From: Acinetobacter guillouiae CIP 63.46
Lineage (GTDB): Bacteria > Pseudomonadota > Gammaproteobacteria > Pseudomonadales > Moraxellaceae
DNA: 64,000 bases
NCBI RefSeq assembly: GCF_000368145.1
Contig: NZ_KB849283.1
Span: 2,134,324-2,198,323, forward strand
Reading direction: 5' to 3'
A program made the position numbers and the translations under genes. A model generated the notes under the pieces. The model made no database searches. It worked only from the letters and a program-made list of their open reading frames with translations, and was not told where the DNA came from. Positions 56,403 to 64,000 of this stretch are shown one piece after another (positions within the stretch are counted from its first letter, which is position 1; each line of letters opens with the position of its first letter).

Positions 56403-57431
56403 ATGGCACTCGATCAAATCTGGAAACGTCAACTTACACTCGTCACTTATGGCAATGAGTATCTCACTCAAGGGATCAGTTTTTCTCGTTGGGTCAATCA
56501 TGCCATTTTTAATCAGCATGCTTTTGGCTTTCGTGATTTAACCAACCAGCACCTACTGGCACAGCATTTTCAGATTTGGCTTGAAGGGCTAAAAAAACAA
56601 GGCGTGTATCGACTCAGCTTACATAGCGCGAGCATTTTAAATGATGAACAAAATCCAAATGCCAATGTTGAACTGTTAGCCATCCCCCACTTTATTGTTA
56701 GCCATGATCAACAAAAGAAAACTGCATGGATTTTTGGTAAAGAATTGGCGGAATGGTATAGCGCAGACAATGATTATGAAGCGCCTGAGCAACAACGCCC
56801 CAATTTACGTACCGAGATTTTTTGGCGCTATGATCTCAATGCAAAATTGATTAAACGGATTGAACAAGATTTAGTCCAACCGAATTGGGATGATATTCAA
56901 GTTTATACAGACAATGAATTGTTCGATACTCAATATGCCAAAGGTTTTCCAGAACCTGTAAATAAAGATTTACCTTATTATGGATTAGATGAAGCGCTAT
57001 ACACGACCGAGGATTCAATTCTTAAACTTGCACTGTTACCCACTGATTATCAAGCTGATTACGCACACGAAACCTTCTGTCGTATCGATGCATTAGAGGG
57101 TTTTATTTCTGCAAAATTAAAGCATCCCTATGATGAAAATGAGCAAATCATGAGCCCTGAAGAACAAATGAATTTGCGCCATTTCCTCCAAAAAGTTGAA
57201 GATTTAAAATCAAAATTTATCGTTAAAGTTGCAAATCATTATAAATCTGCACGCTTAACGCCAAAACAAATTGCCTCGCCCTTTGACACGCATGACAATA
57301 TCAAAACCGAGCAGCGTCAAGCGTTTAACAGCAAGGCAAATCCTGAGCATAAACCAGGTAAAACAGGTGTTTTTGCATTAATTATTGTGACCATTTTAAT
57401 CTGCCTTGCGGCTTATTATTTTGGACTATAA
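56403..57431 (+). CDS. Hypothetical tail-anchored protein
   Basis: 342 residues, no recognised domain. A soluble, aromatic-rich body (WVNHAIFNQHAFGFRDLTNQ, GFPEPVNKDLPYYGLDEALY) with a helical part at about 230-285, then a charged linker and one C-terminal membrane helix (GVFALIIVTILICLAAYYFGL) as the last 20 residues, as in tail-anchored proteins. The body would be cytoplasmic. It is the only plus-strand gene inside the 4-kb block that splits rplT from pheS. The ribosome site is weak (GCTGAGATC about 12 nt upstream). Confidence 0.6.
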   Translation: MALDQIWKRQLTLVTYGNEYLTQGISFSRWVNHAIFNQHAFGFRDLTNQHLLAQHFQIWLEGLKKQGVYRLSLHSASILNDEQNPNANVELLAIPHFIVSHDQQKKTAWIFGKELAEWYSADNDYEAPEQQRPNLRTEIFWRYDLNAKLIKRIEQDLVQPNWDDIQVYTDNELFDTQYAKGFPEPVNKDLPYYGLDEALYTTEDSILKLALLPTDYQADYAHETFCRIDALEGFISAKLKHPYDENEQIMSPEEQMNLRHFLQKVEDLKSKFIVKVANHYKSARLTPKQIASPFDTHDNIKTEQRQAFNSKANPEHKPGKTGVFALIIVTILICLAAYYFGL

Positions 57432-57475
57432 TGTCTTATCTATTTGATAAAATGAATCTTAAAAAGAAAGCAACA

Positions 57476-58024
57476 TTAAAGTTGCTTTCTTACTTCCATT
57501 AAGGCAAAACCCAAAAGATTTAAACCTTGCCATGCGTTTGGATTTGTCGCATTAACATGATCTGCTGCAAGTCCAATCCCCCAAATTTGATCTACAGGCG
57601 AGGCTTCAACAATGATTTGATCTGAGGTACTCAGTAGAAATGCTTTAAGATCACTGTCTTGAGAAAACTTAGCCAAATTACCTTGAACCACAATTTCATA
57701 ACGATGAGCAATCCAAATCTCATCTTGATAATTTTTGACCAAACGACCTAATGCTTTTATTTTCTTGGGATCATCTGTTTGTAAAATTTTCTGAAAGATA
57801 TCTTCGTCATTAAATAGTTTGGCTTTCTGAGCCATCATGTATTGTTCTGTACTTTGATAATTGACACCATCAATTTCAAATTTTGCGGGAAACCATTGAC
57901 TTAAACAGCTCTTATCTATTTTTCCAGAAATCTTTTGACTATGCCCCCAAAAACACAAATAACTATGCTTTTGCCCGTTCTTTACTTGTTCTTGTAAAGT
58001 TGTTAAAAATTGAGAGTCACTCAT
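57476..58024 (-). CDS. NADAR family N-glycosidase-like protein
   Basis: 182 residues. The YbiA/NADAR fold is seen from YLCFWGH at the N-terminus, LSQWFPAKFEIDGVNYQSTE, QYMMAQKAKLF, ASPVDQIWGIGLA and WQGLNLLGFALMEVR. Members remove damaged riboflavin intermediates or ADP-ribose from guanine in DNA. The key residues (Glu in STEQYMM, Asp/Trp in VDQIWGIG) are present. Its start overlaps the GNAT gene stop (ATGA), so the two are translated together. No DarT-like ADP-ribosyltransferase gene is adjacent. Confidence 0.85.
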   Translation of the reverse strand: MSDSQFLTTLQEQVKNGQKHSYLCFWGHSQKISGKIDKSCLSQWFPAKFEIDGVNYQSTEQYMMAQKAKLFNDEDIFQKILQTDDPKKIKALGRLVKNYQDEIWIAHRYEIVVQGNLAKFSQDSDLKAFLLSTSDQIIVEASPVDQIWGIGLAADHVNATNPNAWQGLNLLGFALMEVRKQL

Positions 58025-58521
58025 TTTATTTCCCTATGATTAATATCCCACTGATACGATACTTCTGTTATGCCATCACCATAATCAGAAAGAATCTCTT
58101 CTCCAAGTACATTTCCCCCTAATTTCTCATAGAAATGACGACTTGGATTTTTATTGATCACGCCCAAGCGAATAAATTGATAATGCTTAGCATGTACATA
58201 TTGATAAAAGCGCTCAAACATCTCACGACCAATACCTTGTTTTTGAATTTTCTTTAATAAATAAAAAGCTTTAATTTCAGCAACATTATACGAAGTATTT
58301 AAATAACCACTTAAAAAACCAACAATTTGACCATCTTGTTCATACACCAATACATGATAATCTTGATGCGAAAAAATCTGTTGCCAAAGCTGTATTCGTT
58401 TTTCAATATTTTCGCGCTCTATAATTTCTTGCTTAATCATACCTGTATAGGTTTCATTCCAGCTTTGCACATGTATTTCAGCAATCTGCTGAACATCACC
58501 AGAAACAGCTAATCGAATCAT
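58021..58521 (-). CDS. GNAT family N-acetyltransferase
   Basis: 166 residues. Single GNAT fold: ISGDVQQIAEIHVQSWNETY-like N-terminus (AVSGDVQQIAEIHVQSWNET), VGFLSGYLNTS, KAFYLLKKIQKQGIGREMFE with the acetyl-CoA loop QKQGIG, and LGVINKNPSRHFYEKLGG. Substrate unknown. First gene of a two-gene unit with the NADAR gene. Confidence 0.85.
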   Translation of the reverse strand: MIRLAVSGDVQQIAEIHVQSWNETYTGMIKQEIIERENIEKRIQLWQQIFSHQDYHVLVYEQDGQIVGFLSGYLNTSYNVAEIKAFYLLKKIQKQGIGREMFERFYQYVHAKHYQFIRLGVINKNPSRHFYEKLGGNVLGEEILSDYGDGITEVSYQWDINHREIK

Positions 58522-58827
58522 ATCATCCTCATTTATTGGGATTTACCTCGAAAGCAAACTTTATACCCTTCAAAAAATTAGGTAAAAAACTTTTTTATAT
58601 TGTTTAATCTTATATGTTTGTATCTATCGCGCGATGTCATGGATATCAGCAACAGGGGAAAGTACTGCACATACCCCACCCAATCCAAGATTTTTATCAC
58701 TTTGCATGCCAAGTAAAAACACAGCTGTCTGTAGCGTAACTTAAGATATCAGCTACACAAATATATTCAATCAATACAAGGTATAGCAGGATAAGTTAAC
58801 TTTTAGGGGGGGCTAAATTATAACGCG
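58522..58827. other. Intergenic region with a short closed frame
   Basis: 306 bp. On the minus strand 58624-58740 is open for 38 codons (GMQSDKNLGLGGVCAVLSPV) between stops, without a ribosome site; it may be a remnant or chance. At 58803-58816 lies TTAGGGGGGGCTAA, reminiscent of the TTAGGG/CCCTAA ends at 63355-63400. No gene is called. Confidence 0.3.
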
Positions 58828-59358
58828 TCAAATAGACGCTAAAAATTTATCAATATCCTTTCGCGATTTTAAATGGATAAATCGAATATGTGAATATTGA
58901 GGATCATTTATCATTGTTATATATTGCTGACGATTTTTTTGATGCGTTTTAATCATCCACCAAATAATCGAATCACGACTAAACATTTTACTAAAACTTT
59001 CACGATTATTTGAACTCTCCCAAAGTCTGTGTCTAAAAATAGCACGACGAACAGCTCTCTGTATGGATTGGTAAAGATTGATATAAAAAGGAATATCCAA
59101 CCAAATTACAGTATCAATATCTTGCCATTTGATCTGCGTAGTTCGCGTATAATTACCATCTATGACAAAACCAGATTTAGCTTGATCTAGTTTGGCCTGA
59201 ATTTTCTGAAAAAATGCAGTATCGGTAGACTCTTGCCAATCATCCAGCCAGAATAAATCATCCAATTCAATGTAGGTGAGCTTTAATTTTTGAGCTAATC
59301 TTATTGAAAATGTTGTTTTTCCTGATGCAGAAGTCCCCACAACATTGATGCGTTTCAT
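58828..59358 (-). CDS. P-loop nucleotide kinase-like protein
   Basis: 176 residues. Walker A GTSASGKTTFS at 8-18, then IELDDLFWLDDW and FVIDGNYTRT, as in the adenylate kinase/shikimate kinase-like proteins called topology modulation or FlaR-like. An Arg-rich lid (SIQRAVRRAIFRHRLW) follows. Likely phosphorylates a small molecule; substrate unknown. Confidence 0.78.
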   Translation of the reverse strand: MKRINVVGTSASGKTTFSIRLAQKLKLTYIELDDLFWLDDWQESTDTAFFQKIQAKLDQAKSGFVIDGNYTRTTQIKWQDIDTVIWLDIPFYINLYQSIQRAVRRAIFRHRLWESSNNRESFSKMFSRDSIIWWMIKTHQKNRQQYITMINDPQYSHIRFIHLKSRKDIDKFLASI

Positions 59359-59455
59359 AAATTTAAGAACTCTCTAAAAATAAAAAGTAGCCAAATAAGC
59401 TACTTTAAATCACGTAACAACCCAATCATCATTCAATCATTTTAGCTGATCTATA

Positions 59456-59653
59456 TCAAAATACGGGTCGTATGCTGAGTATCACTTTATGTTCATTTGC
59501 ATGCTGATTAATATAGTGCTCAACTGCTGTTACTTCACCTTTAACTTCCGCATCTGCACCATACATCACTTTTAAAACTTCCCCAACTCTGGGTAGTAGT
59601 TGCAACTCAACTTCAATTGCACCTTGTTGTAAACCTTCAATCTCAACACGCAT
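59456..59653 (-). CDS. Hypothetical small protein
   Basis: 65 residues from ATG at 59653, with GGAG 5 nt upstream; a GTG two codons earlier is less likely. Short, beta-rich by appearance (VEIEGLQQGAIEVELQLLPR, VEHYINQHANEHKVILSI), no cysteine or signal. No known family. The clean ribosome site supports expression. Confidence 0.6.
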   Translation of the reverse strand: MRVEIEGLQQGAIEVELQLLPRVGEVLKVMYGADAEVKGEVTAVEHYINQHANEHKVILSIRPVF

Positions 59654-59788
59654 ACCCACTCCATCATTTTCTATTATTCGTTGTTCTACTCTATGCGAGC
59701 TATTTCTAAAACAATAATGCTTTCACGTTGATATTGTGTAATGTGTATGCAAAGTTATTTGAATATTTAAATCATTCGGATGGCCTAC

Positions 59789-60166
59789 TCAATCAGCATA
59801 ATCCAAATCATCCTCGTCAATATTGATAAAATTTGCTGGTGGTGTAATTTCAAACCTGACGGCTTTAATCGTAAGATGATCGAGTAATTTTGCTTTTGCC
59901 GCACGATGCATACCATCCATCACCCTGCCATCAGCAGATAGAATAATTGGATAACTTAGATCTGCCTGTTGCATCAGTTGAAAATGTTCAATCATTTGCT
60001 GTGTTGTTGGATGTGTATCTGGAAACCAATACGCTTCATTGAGTTCTTGTATATCGGATAATAGAACTTCATGGATTGGGAAGTCTTGGCTTAGTTCAAC
60101 CAGATGATGCACATCCCAAATATAAGTGTCTTCACCAACTTGGCGAAAGTGATATTGTTTACGCAT
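59789..60166 (-). CDS. ParB-like nuclease-domain hypothetical protein
   Basis: 125 residues. YPIILSADGRVMDGMHRAAKA near residues 77-97 matches the ParB/Sulfiredoxin box GxxxDGxHR-type (DGMHRAAKA), preceded by LLSDIQELNEAYWF. In true ParB proteins this region binds CTP and forms a clamp; here there is no DNA-binding or dimerisation domain, so a small enzyme of the sulfiredoxin/ParB fold is more likely. Single gene downstream of rplT on the same strand. Confidence 0.65.
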   Translation of the reverse strand: MRKQYHFRQVGEDTYIWDVHHLVELSQDFPIHEVLLSDIQELNEAYWFPDTHPTTQQMIEHFQLMQQADLSYPIILSADGRVMDGMHRAAKAKLLDHLTIKAVRFEITPPANFINIDEDDLDYAD

Positions 60167-60328
60167 AAGACTAGATTCTATAATTTGGTCAATTCAATGC
60201 CATAACAAAATAGTTAGAGCAACCATAATGACAGATTTTACTGATTAGTGCTGTATTCGAACAATCAAACTCAATAGAAACTCATCTCGAAAAGTTCCCG
60301 CAATAGTTTGAAAATAAATTTTTAGGCA

Positions 60329-60361
60329 TAAAAAAGACCGCTATAAAAGCGGTCTTTTTTA
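60329..60361 (-). terminator. Terminator of rpmI-rplT
   Basis: AAAAAAGACCGCT, loop ATAAA, AGCGGTCTTTTTT. Confidence 0.92.
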
Positions 60362-60375
60362 ATCATCGAAGATGA

Positions 60376-60735
60376 TTAAGCAGCTAATGCGCCTTTAGCT
60401 TTTTCAGCTAAAGCAGCAAATGCAACTGAGTCATGCATAGCGATGTCAGCAAGTACGCGACGGTCGATGATCACTTGAGCTTTTTTCAAGCCATCGATCA
60501 TACGGCTGTACGACAAACCATTTTGACGAGCACCAGCATTGATACGCGCAATCCATAAAGCACGGAATTGACGTTTCTTTTGACGACGGTCACGGTAAGC
60601 GTATTGACCTGCTTTAATTACTGCTTGGAACGCTACACGATAAACACGTGAACGCGCGCCATAGTAACCTTTAGCACGAGCAAGAATTTTTTTATGACGG
60701 CGATGAGCCTGTACACCACGTTTTACACGAGCCAT
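60376..60735 (-). CDS. rplT: 50S ribosomal protein L20
   Basis: 119 residues. [40 protein letters not shown] and [20 protein letters not shown], the typical L20 sequence that binds 23S rRNA early in assembly. 11 nt after rpmI. Confidence 0.97.
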   Translation of the reverse strand: MARVKRGVQAHRRHKKILARAKGYYGARSRVYRVAFQAVIKAGQYAYRDRRQKKRQFRALWIARINAGARQNGLSYSRMIDGLKKAQVIIDRRVLADIAMHDSVAFAALAEKAKGALAA

Positions 60736-60746
60736 TTATAATCTCC

Positions 60747-60941
60747 TTAGATGTATGGGCACATACGACGAACTGAATTCATGTCACTTACGTGAACCAT
60801 GACACAACCGCGCAATTGACGAATACGTTTAGCAGATTTTTTGGTCAAAATGTGGCGTTTGAACGCTTGTTTACGCTTGAAACCGTTAGCAGTCGCTTTG
60901 AAACGCTTAGCTGCACCACGGCGAGTTTTTAACTTAGCCAT
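60747..60941 (-). CDS. rpmI: 50S ribosomal protein L35
   Basis: 64 residues from ATG at 60941 ([20 protein letters not shown]); the open frame begins 16 codons earlier, but GAGG lies just before this [23 protein letters not shown] follows. infC, which normally precedes rpmI, is absent: a divergent exporter gene is next. Confidence 0.95.
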   Translation of the reverse strand: MAKLKTRRGAAKRFKATANGFKRKQAFKRHILTKKSAKRIRQLRGCVMVHVSDMNSVRRMCPYI

Positions 60942-61165
60942 AACAACCTCTTTAAACACCTGTTCGGTACGTTCGCACCATTGCGACAACGACCTGCAGG
61001 TAAGGGAGGCAGTATTCTAAATCATCTCTGTACAAAACAAAAGCAAAACATCCAACAATTTCACAATTCTCCAATGTAATTTTCGATGTAAATTTCACCT
61101 AGTTTTATAAGAAAAATCAGGATTAAATCTTTATAATCATCACATCATGATAAAACTGGACAGTT

Positions 61166-62416
61166 ATGACCCCTGCACAGGATGCTTTTGCTGCGCTTCG
61201 CTATCGAGATTTCTCAATTGTTACCATCAATCAATTTTGTTTAACACTCGCAATTTTAATTCAAGAAATTATTGTTGCCTATTCACTCTATCAAATTACC
61301 AAAGATCCGCTTACCTTGGGTTTGATTGGACTAGCAGAAGCAATCCCGTTTATTGCGCTGTCGCTTTGGGGCGGTTATTTTGCAGATAAGCTGAATAAAC
61401 AAACCATAATGAAAGTTTGCTTATTCTTCTCCTTCCCTTTGCCATTGGTGCTTTGGTGGTTATTTCACAGTTATGATCATGGCCAAATTGGTGTGACTAC
61501 ACTGTCTTGGGGGATTTATGCGGTTATTTTTGGTTTGGGTACCATCCGAGGTTTCTACAATCCATCAGCAACCTCATTAAAACCATTTTTAATTCCTCGT
61601 GAACTGTATGCCAATGGTGCAACATGGACCACGATTGGATGGCAAAGTGGTGTCATTATTGGCCCAATGCTGGGTGGTTTTATGCTGGCAGGAATCGGTC
61701 GTGAAAACAGCTTACTCTCGGTAGCAGTACTTTTATTTATTTGCTTCTGTCTGATTAACTTATTAAAGAAGCGTACTTTTCCAACTATGGAACAAGACAA
61801 TCTTTGGGACAGTTTAAGTGAAGGTTTTCGCTTTATCTGGAAAACTAAAATTGTACTGTGGGCCATATCTTTAGATTTGGTTTCAGTGCTGTTTGGTGGT
61901 GTGATTGCCCTACTGCCAATTTTTGCAGAAGATATTCTAAAAGTTGGACCTGAAGGTTTAGGTTATTTACGTGCGGCCCCCTCTATTGGTGCATTAATAA
62001 CCATGATCGCTTTAACCAAATTTCCACCTACACATCATGCTTGGCGAAATATGCTGATTGCTGTTGCTGGTTTTGGGGTATTTACCATTATTTTTGCATT
62101 CTCAAACAACGTCTGGCTCTCTTTATTTGCTTTGGCTATGACTGGTGCTTGTGACAGTATCTCAGTGGTTGTACGCCAAACCATTTTGCAAGTTTACCCA
62201 CCTGAAAATATGCGTGGTCGTGTCGCTGCGGTGAATGGGATGTTTGTTTCATCGAGTAATGAATTGGGCGCATTTGAATCTGGGCTGGCTGCAAAATATT
62301 TAGGAACGATCACTGCCACCGTATTTGGTGGATGTATGACCTTGGCAGTTGTCGCAATAAGTTGGGTAAAAACCTCTGATTTATTCAAAGTAGACATTAC
62401 CAAAGGTCAAGAATAA
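61166..62416 (+). CDS. MFS transporter (EntS-like MFS_3 group)
   Basis: 416 residues with 12 membrane helices. Typical stretches are LGLIGLAEAIPFIALSLWGGYFADKLNK (loop 2-3 motif GxxADKxxK), GATWTTIGWQSGVIIGPMLGG and PPENMRGRVAAVNGMF. The layout fits drug or siderophore exporters of the EntS type. Substrate unknown. Single gene, divergent from rpmI, with a GGAC ribosome site. Confidence 0.85.
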   Translation: MTPAQDAFAALRYRDFSIVTINQFCLTLAILIQEIIVAYSLYQITKDPLTLGLIGLAEAIPFIALSLWGGYFADKLNKQTIMKVCLFFSFPLPLVLWWLFHSYDHGQIGVTTLSWGIYAVIFGLGTIRGFYNPSATSLKPFLIPRELYANGATWTTIGWQSGVIIGPMLGGFMLAGIGRENSLLSVAVLLFICFCLINLLKKRTFPTMEQDNLWDSLSEGFRFIWKTKIVLWAISLDLVSVLFGGVIALLPIFAEDILKVGPEGLGYLRAAPSIGALITMIALTKFPPTHHAWRNMLIAVAGFGVFTIIFAFSNNVWLSLFALAMTGACDSISVVVRQTILQVYPPENMRGRVAAVNGMFVSSSNELGAFESGLAAKYLGTITATVFGGCMTLAVVAISWVKTSDLFKVDITKGQE

Positions 62417-62442
62417 TGCCTTTTACAGAATAAAAAACAGTA

Positions 62443-62470
62443 AAAAAATGCACCTTCGGGTGCATTTTCT
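62443..62470 (+). terminator. Terminator of the MFS gene
   Basis: AAAATGCACC, a stable TTCG tetraloop, GGTGCATTTT. Confidence 0.9.
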
Positions 62471-62553
62471 ATTGCGAGAATACAAAATTCGATAAATACT
62501 TTGCGCAATTAAACTACTCTCATGCGTATTAAACTGCATGGATTGCCAAACCT

Positions 62554-63309
62554 ATGAATAAAGCTCTTTTTACCACTTGTTTATTGTGCCTTTCAACCTA
62601 TAGCTATAGTGCGGATAAACTTCCAACAATAAAGGTCAAAGGGGAGCAATCTGAACAAAATGATCCTCAACATTTGACTACACGTATACAATGGGTCAAA
62701 TTTCCTCAAATTCACTATCAAATCACTGAATTAAAAGATCAAGATCGTTCAGCAATCATTCGAGTAAAAGCCAATAACGCTGGTGAAGTCACAGAGGCCG
62801 ATATCCAAGAGAGTACAGGCATCCGTGCATTGGATCAGAAACTTGTAGATGCTGTGGAAAATGCAAAAGTAAAACCCTATTCAAAAAATGGAAAAGCCAT
62901 TGCTTTAGTCGGTTATCAAACATTTACCTTAACGCTAGAGAATGCAACGGATCATGTTCAGCGCGCTAAGCAATGTACATATAGCTTTAATTCAAAGAAT
63001 TGGAACAAACAACTACTCGATAAGTCAGTTGCCTTTGTTTATTTAAAACAACCACAACTAGCACTGGATCAATCACTATTAAAAAATAAAGATCGTACAG
63101 TAAAGTTTAAATTTAAAGCCAATAAACAAGGCGAAATTACCCAAGTTAAGCTAACTAAACGTTCTGGTATTAATGCACTTGATCAACAAGTACTTACAGC
63201 CGTAGAGCATGCATCAATCAATGTAAAACGTTCTTACCGTACTTTATGGATCTATAAACAATCCAGCTTCAATGATACGATTCAATTTAAAATCAATGAA
63301 TGTAAATAA
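62554..63309 (+). CDS. Secreted protein with two TonB C-terminal-like domains
   Basis: 251 residues: signal peptide (MNKALFTTCLLCLSTYSYS), then two similar units. Unit 1 is about 60-130 (AIIRVKANNAGEVTEADI, STGIRALDQKLVDAV). Unit 2 is about 178-245 (VKFKFKANKQGEITQVKL, RSGINALDQQVLTAV). Both follow the TonB C-terminal pattern in which a strand is followed by G-E-V/I and then S-G-I-x-x-LDQ. There is no TonB-type N-terminal anchor or proline-rich segment, so the protein is periplasmic and not an energy transducer itself. A role in capping or competing with TonB is possible but unproven. Confidence 0.75.
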   Translation: MNKALFTTCLLCLSTYSYSADKLPTIKVKGEQSEQNDPQHLTTRIQWVKFPQIHYQITELKDQDRSAIIRVKANNAGEVTEADIQESTGIRALDQKLVDAVENAKVKPYSKNGKAIALVGYQTFTLTLENATDHVQRAKQCTYSFNSKNWNKQLLDKSVAFVYLKQPQLALDQSLLKNKDRTVKFKFKANKQGEITQVKLTKRSGINALDQQVLTAVEHASINVKRSYRTLWIYKQSSFNDTIQFKINECK

Positions 63310-63354
63310 ATTCATCAAGATGCATCTTTTAAGGTTAAAGATAGTTTTGTGTCT

Positions 63355-63400
63355 TTAGGGTCCGTTGACATTTCATAAATGGCTTGTCAACAGCCCCTAA
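63355..63400. mobile_element. 46-bp palindrome resembling two fused IS ends (MITE-like relic)
   Basis: The 16-nt arm TTAGGGTCCGTTGACA faces its near reverse complement TGTCAACAGCCCCTAA (14 of 16 match) across a 14-nt centre. TTAGGGGCTGTTGACA-type ends are typical of IS5-group elements in Acinetobacter. It contains no transposase, so it is a relic or a very small MITE. Confidence 0.55.
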
Positions 63401-63408
63401 CCTTTTTA

Positions 63409-63834
63409 TTAAAATAATCCGATATACACCAAATAAATAAAAACATACCGACCACCTTTTGCTATGGTCACAATCAATAGAAAACGCCAAAAGTTCTCTT
63501 TCATTAGCCCTGCAATAAGTGTGATTGGATCTCCAATAATTGGGGTCCAGCTTAACAACAAAGACCAAAAGCCATACTTTTGATATATTTTTTCTGCTTT
63601 AAGCATATTCTTTTCAGAGACAGGAAACCATTTCTTATCTTTAAACTGCTCGATTTTGAGTCCCAAATACCAATTCACGCATGAACCTAAAACATTGCCA
63701 ATCGTTGCAACAACAAGCAATAAATATGCAGAATGCTGGGTTTGTACCAGTAATCCAAGCAATACTGCTTCAGACTGTAAAGGTAATAGCGTCGCTGCAC
63801 CAAATGCGGAAAAAAATAAGAGAAGATAAGCCAT
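63409..63834 (-). CDS. yqaA: YqaA family (DedA-like) inner membrane protein
   Basis: 141 residues, four membrane helices. AYLLLFFSAFGAATLLPLQSEAVLLGLL, ATIGNVLGSCVNWYLG and WSLLLSWTPIIGDPITLIAGL are the YqaA/SNARE-associated Golgi protein pattern. Probable lipid scramblase or transporter family. It starts 4 nt after the stop of the partial gene upstream, so the two form an operon. Confidence 0.88.
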   Translation of the reverse strand: MAYLLLFFSAFGAATLLPLQSEAVLLGLLVQTQHSAYLLLVVATIGNVLGSCVNWYLGLKIEQFKDKKWFPVSEKNMLKAEKIYQKYGFWSLLLSWTPIIGDPITLIAGLMKENFWRFLLIVTIAKGGRYVFIYLVYIGLF

Positions 63835-63838
63835 AAAG

Positions 63839-64000
63839 TTAGCTAAAGTTGGGTTTAGGTTTTAAGGTATAAGTCAAGAATGACAGTATAAAGGGAGCCA
63901 GAAAAGCCAACCAAAATGAAAGATCTGATTTAAAAAATTTCTGCAACAATGTGAGTTGAGCTTTACCCTCTGAAATCGCTTGCCAATCGATTTTGATATG
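63839..64000 (-). CDS. 3' end of a membrane protein gene (partial)
   Basis: 53 codons of a gene that begins beyond the window edge. The visible C-terminus has a hydrophobic helix (FWLAFLAPFILSFLTYTL) followed by a short tail KPKPNFS. It overlaps nothing and is 4 nt upstream of yqaA. Family not recognisable from this part. Confidence 0.7.
   Translation of the reverse strand, partial: HIKIDWQAISEGKAQLTLLQKFFKSDLSFWLAFLAPFILSFLTYTLKPKPNFS

Noticed and set aside
58624-58740. 38-codon minus-strand frame as a small protein gene
   Set aside because: No ATG with a ribosome site near its start and no family resemblance; kept only as a note on the intergenic region.

Overview
The window is chromosomal DNA from an Acinetobacter (Moraxellaceae, Gammaproteobacteria). 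The evidence is the AT-rich composition, an OmpA of the AbOmpA type whose diaminopimelate-binding residues fall exactly at D271 and R286, and housekeeping genes (rho, trxA, ppx, accA-tilS-proC-yggT, polA, typA, rsmC, pheST-ihfA, rpmI-rplT) with Acinetobacter-like lengths and sequences. No tRNA, rRNA, CRISPR array or complete insertion sequence was seen.

Layout. 1-4000: remnant of a VapBC-like toxin-antitoxin pair, acnD (methylcitrate cycle) and divergent ygfZ. 4000-12250: accessory region. It holds a soluble quinoprotein-type dehydrogenase, gene debris, and a type VI secretion cassette on the minus strand: vgrG with an in-frame amber stop, a LysM plus M15-peptidase effector candidate, a probable periplasmic immunity protein, a 50-residue exported protein and a signal-anchored protein. 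Near-identical 53-nt direct repeats flank the cassette; they are copies of the 3' end of a small gene. 12390-16700: small phosphatase, a large double-anchored DKNYY-like protein, dsbC and a Sel1-repeat protein. 16700-22340: AEC transporter, then the apparent operon oprB-pqqU-OYE (sugar porin, PQQ receptor, old yellow enzyme). 22730-24300: mutM, a parvulin and a possible nuclease-fold protein in overlapping frames. 24300-34180: lipoprotein, mscL, typA, xanP, rsmC, lysP, an undescribed structured RNA candidate with its own promoter and terminator, rtcB and a C39-like protein.

34250-52000: OmpA-like lipoprotein, ompA, a minor pseudopilin, thiolase, a DUF2339 giant membrane protein, polA, yggT/proC/tilS/accA, ppx, trxA, rho with a long pyrimidine-rich leader, and an alanine-rich lipoprotein. 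52300-61000: ihfA, pheT, pheS, rplT and rpmI on the minus strand. The usual infC-rpmI-rplT-pheST-ihfA order is broken here by a 4-kb block of accessory genes (tail-anchored protein, NADAR-GNAT pair, P-loop kinase, small protein, ParB-like protein), and pheS and pheT are separated by a palindromic repeat. 61100-64000: MFS exporter, a secreted protein with two TonB C-terminal-like domains, a 46-bp palindrome resembling two fused IS ends, yqaA and the 3' end of one more gene.

Most notable: the amber-interrupted vgrG cassette with its flanking repeats and cell-wall effector; the approximately 180-nt RNA unit between lysP and rtcB; the oprB-pqqU pairing, which suggests PQQ scavenging linked to sugar oxidation; and several families of short palindromic repeats.
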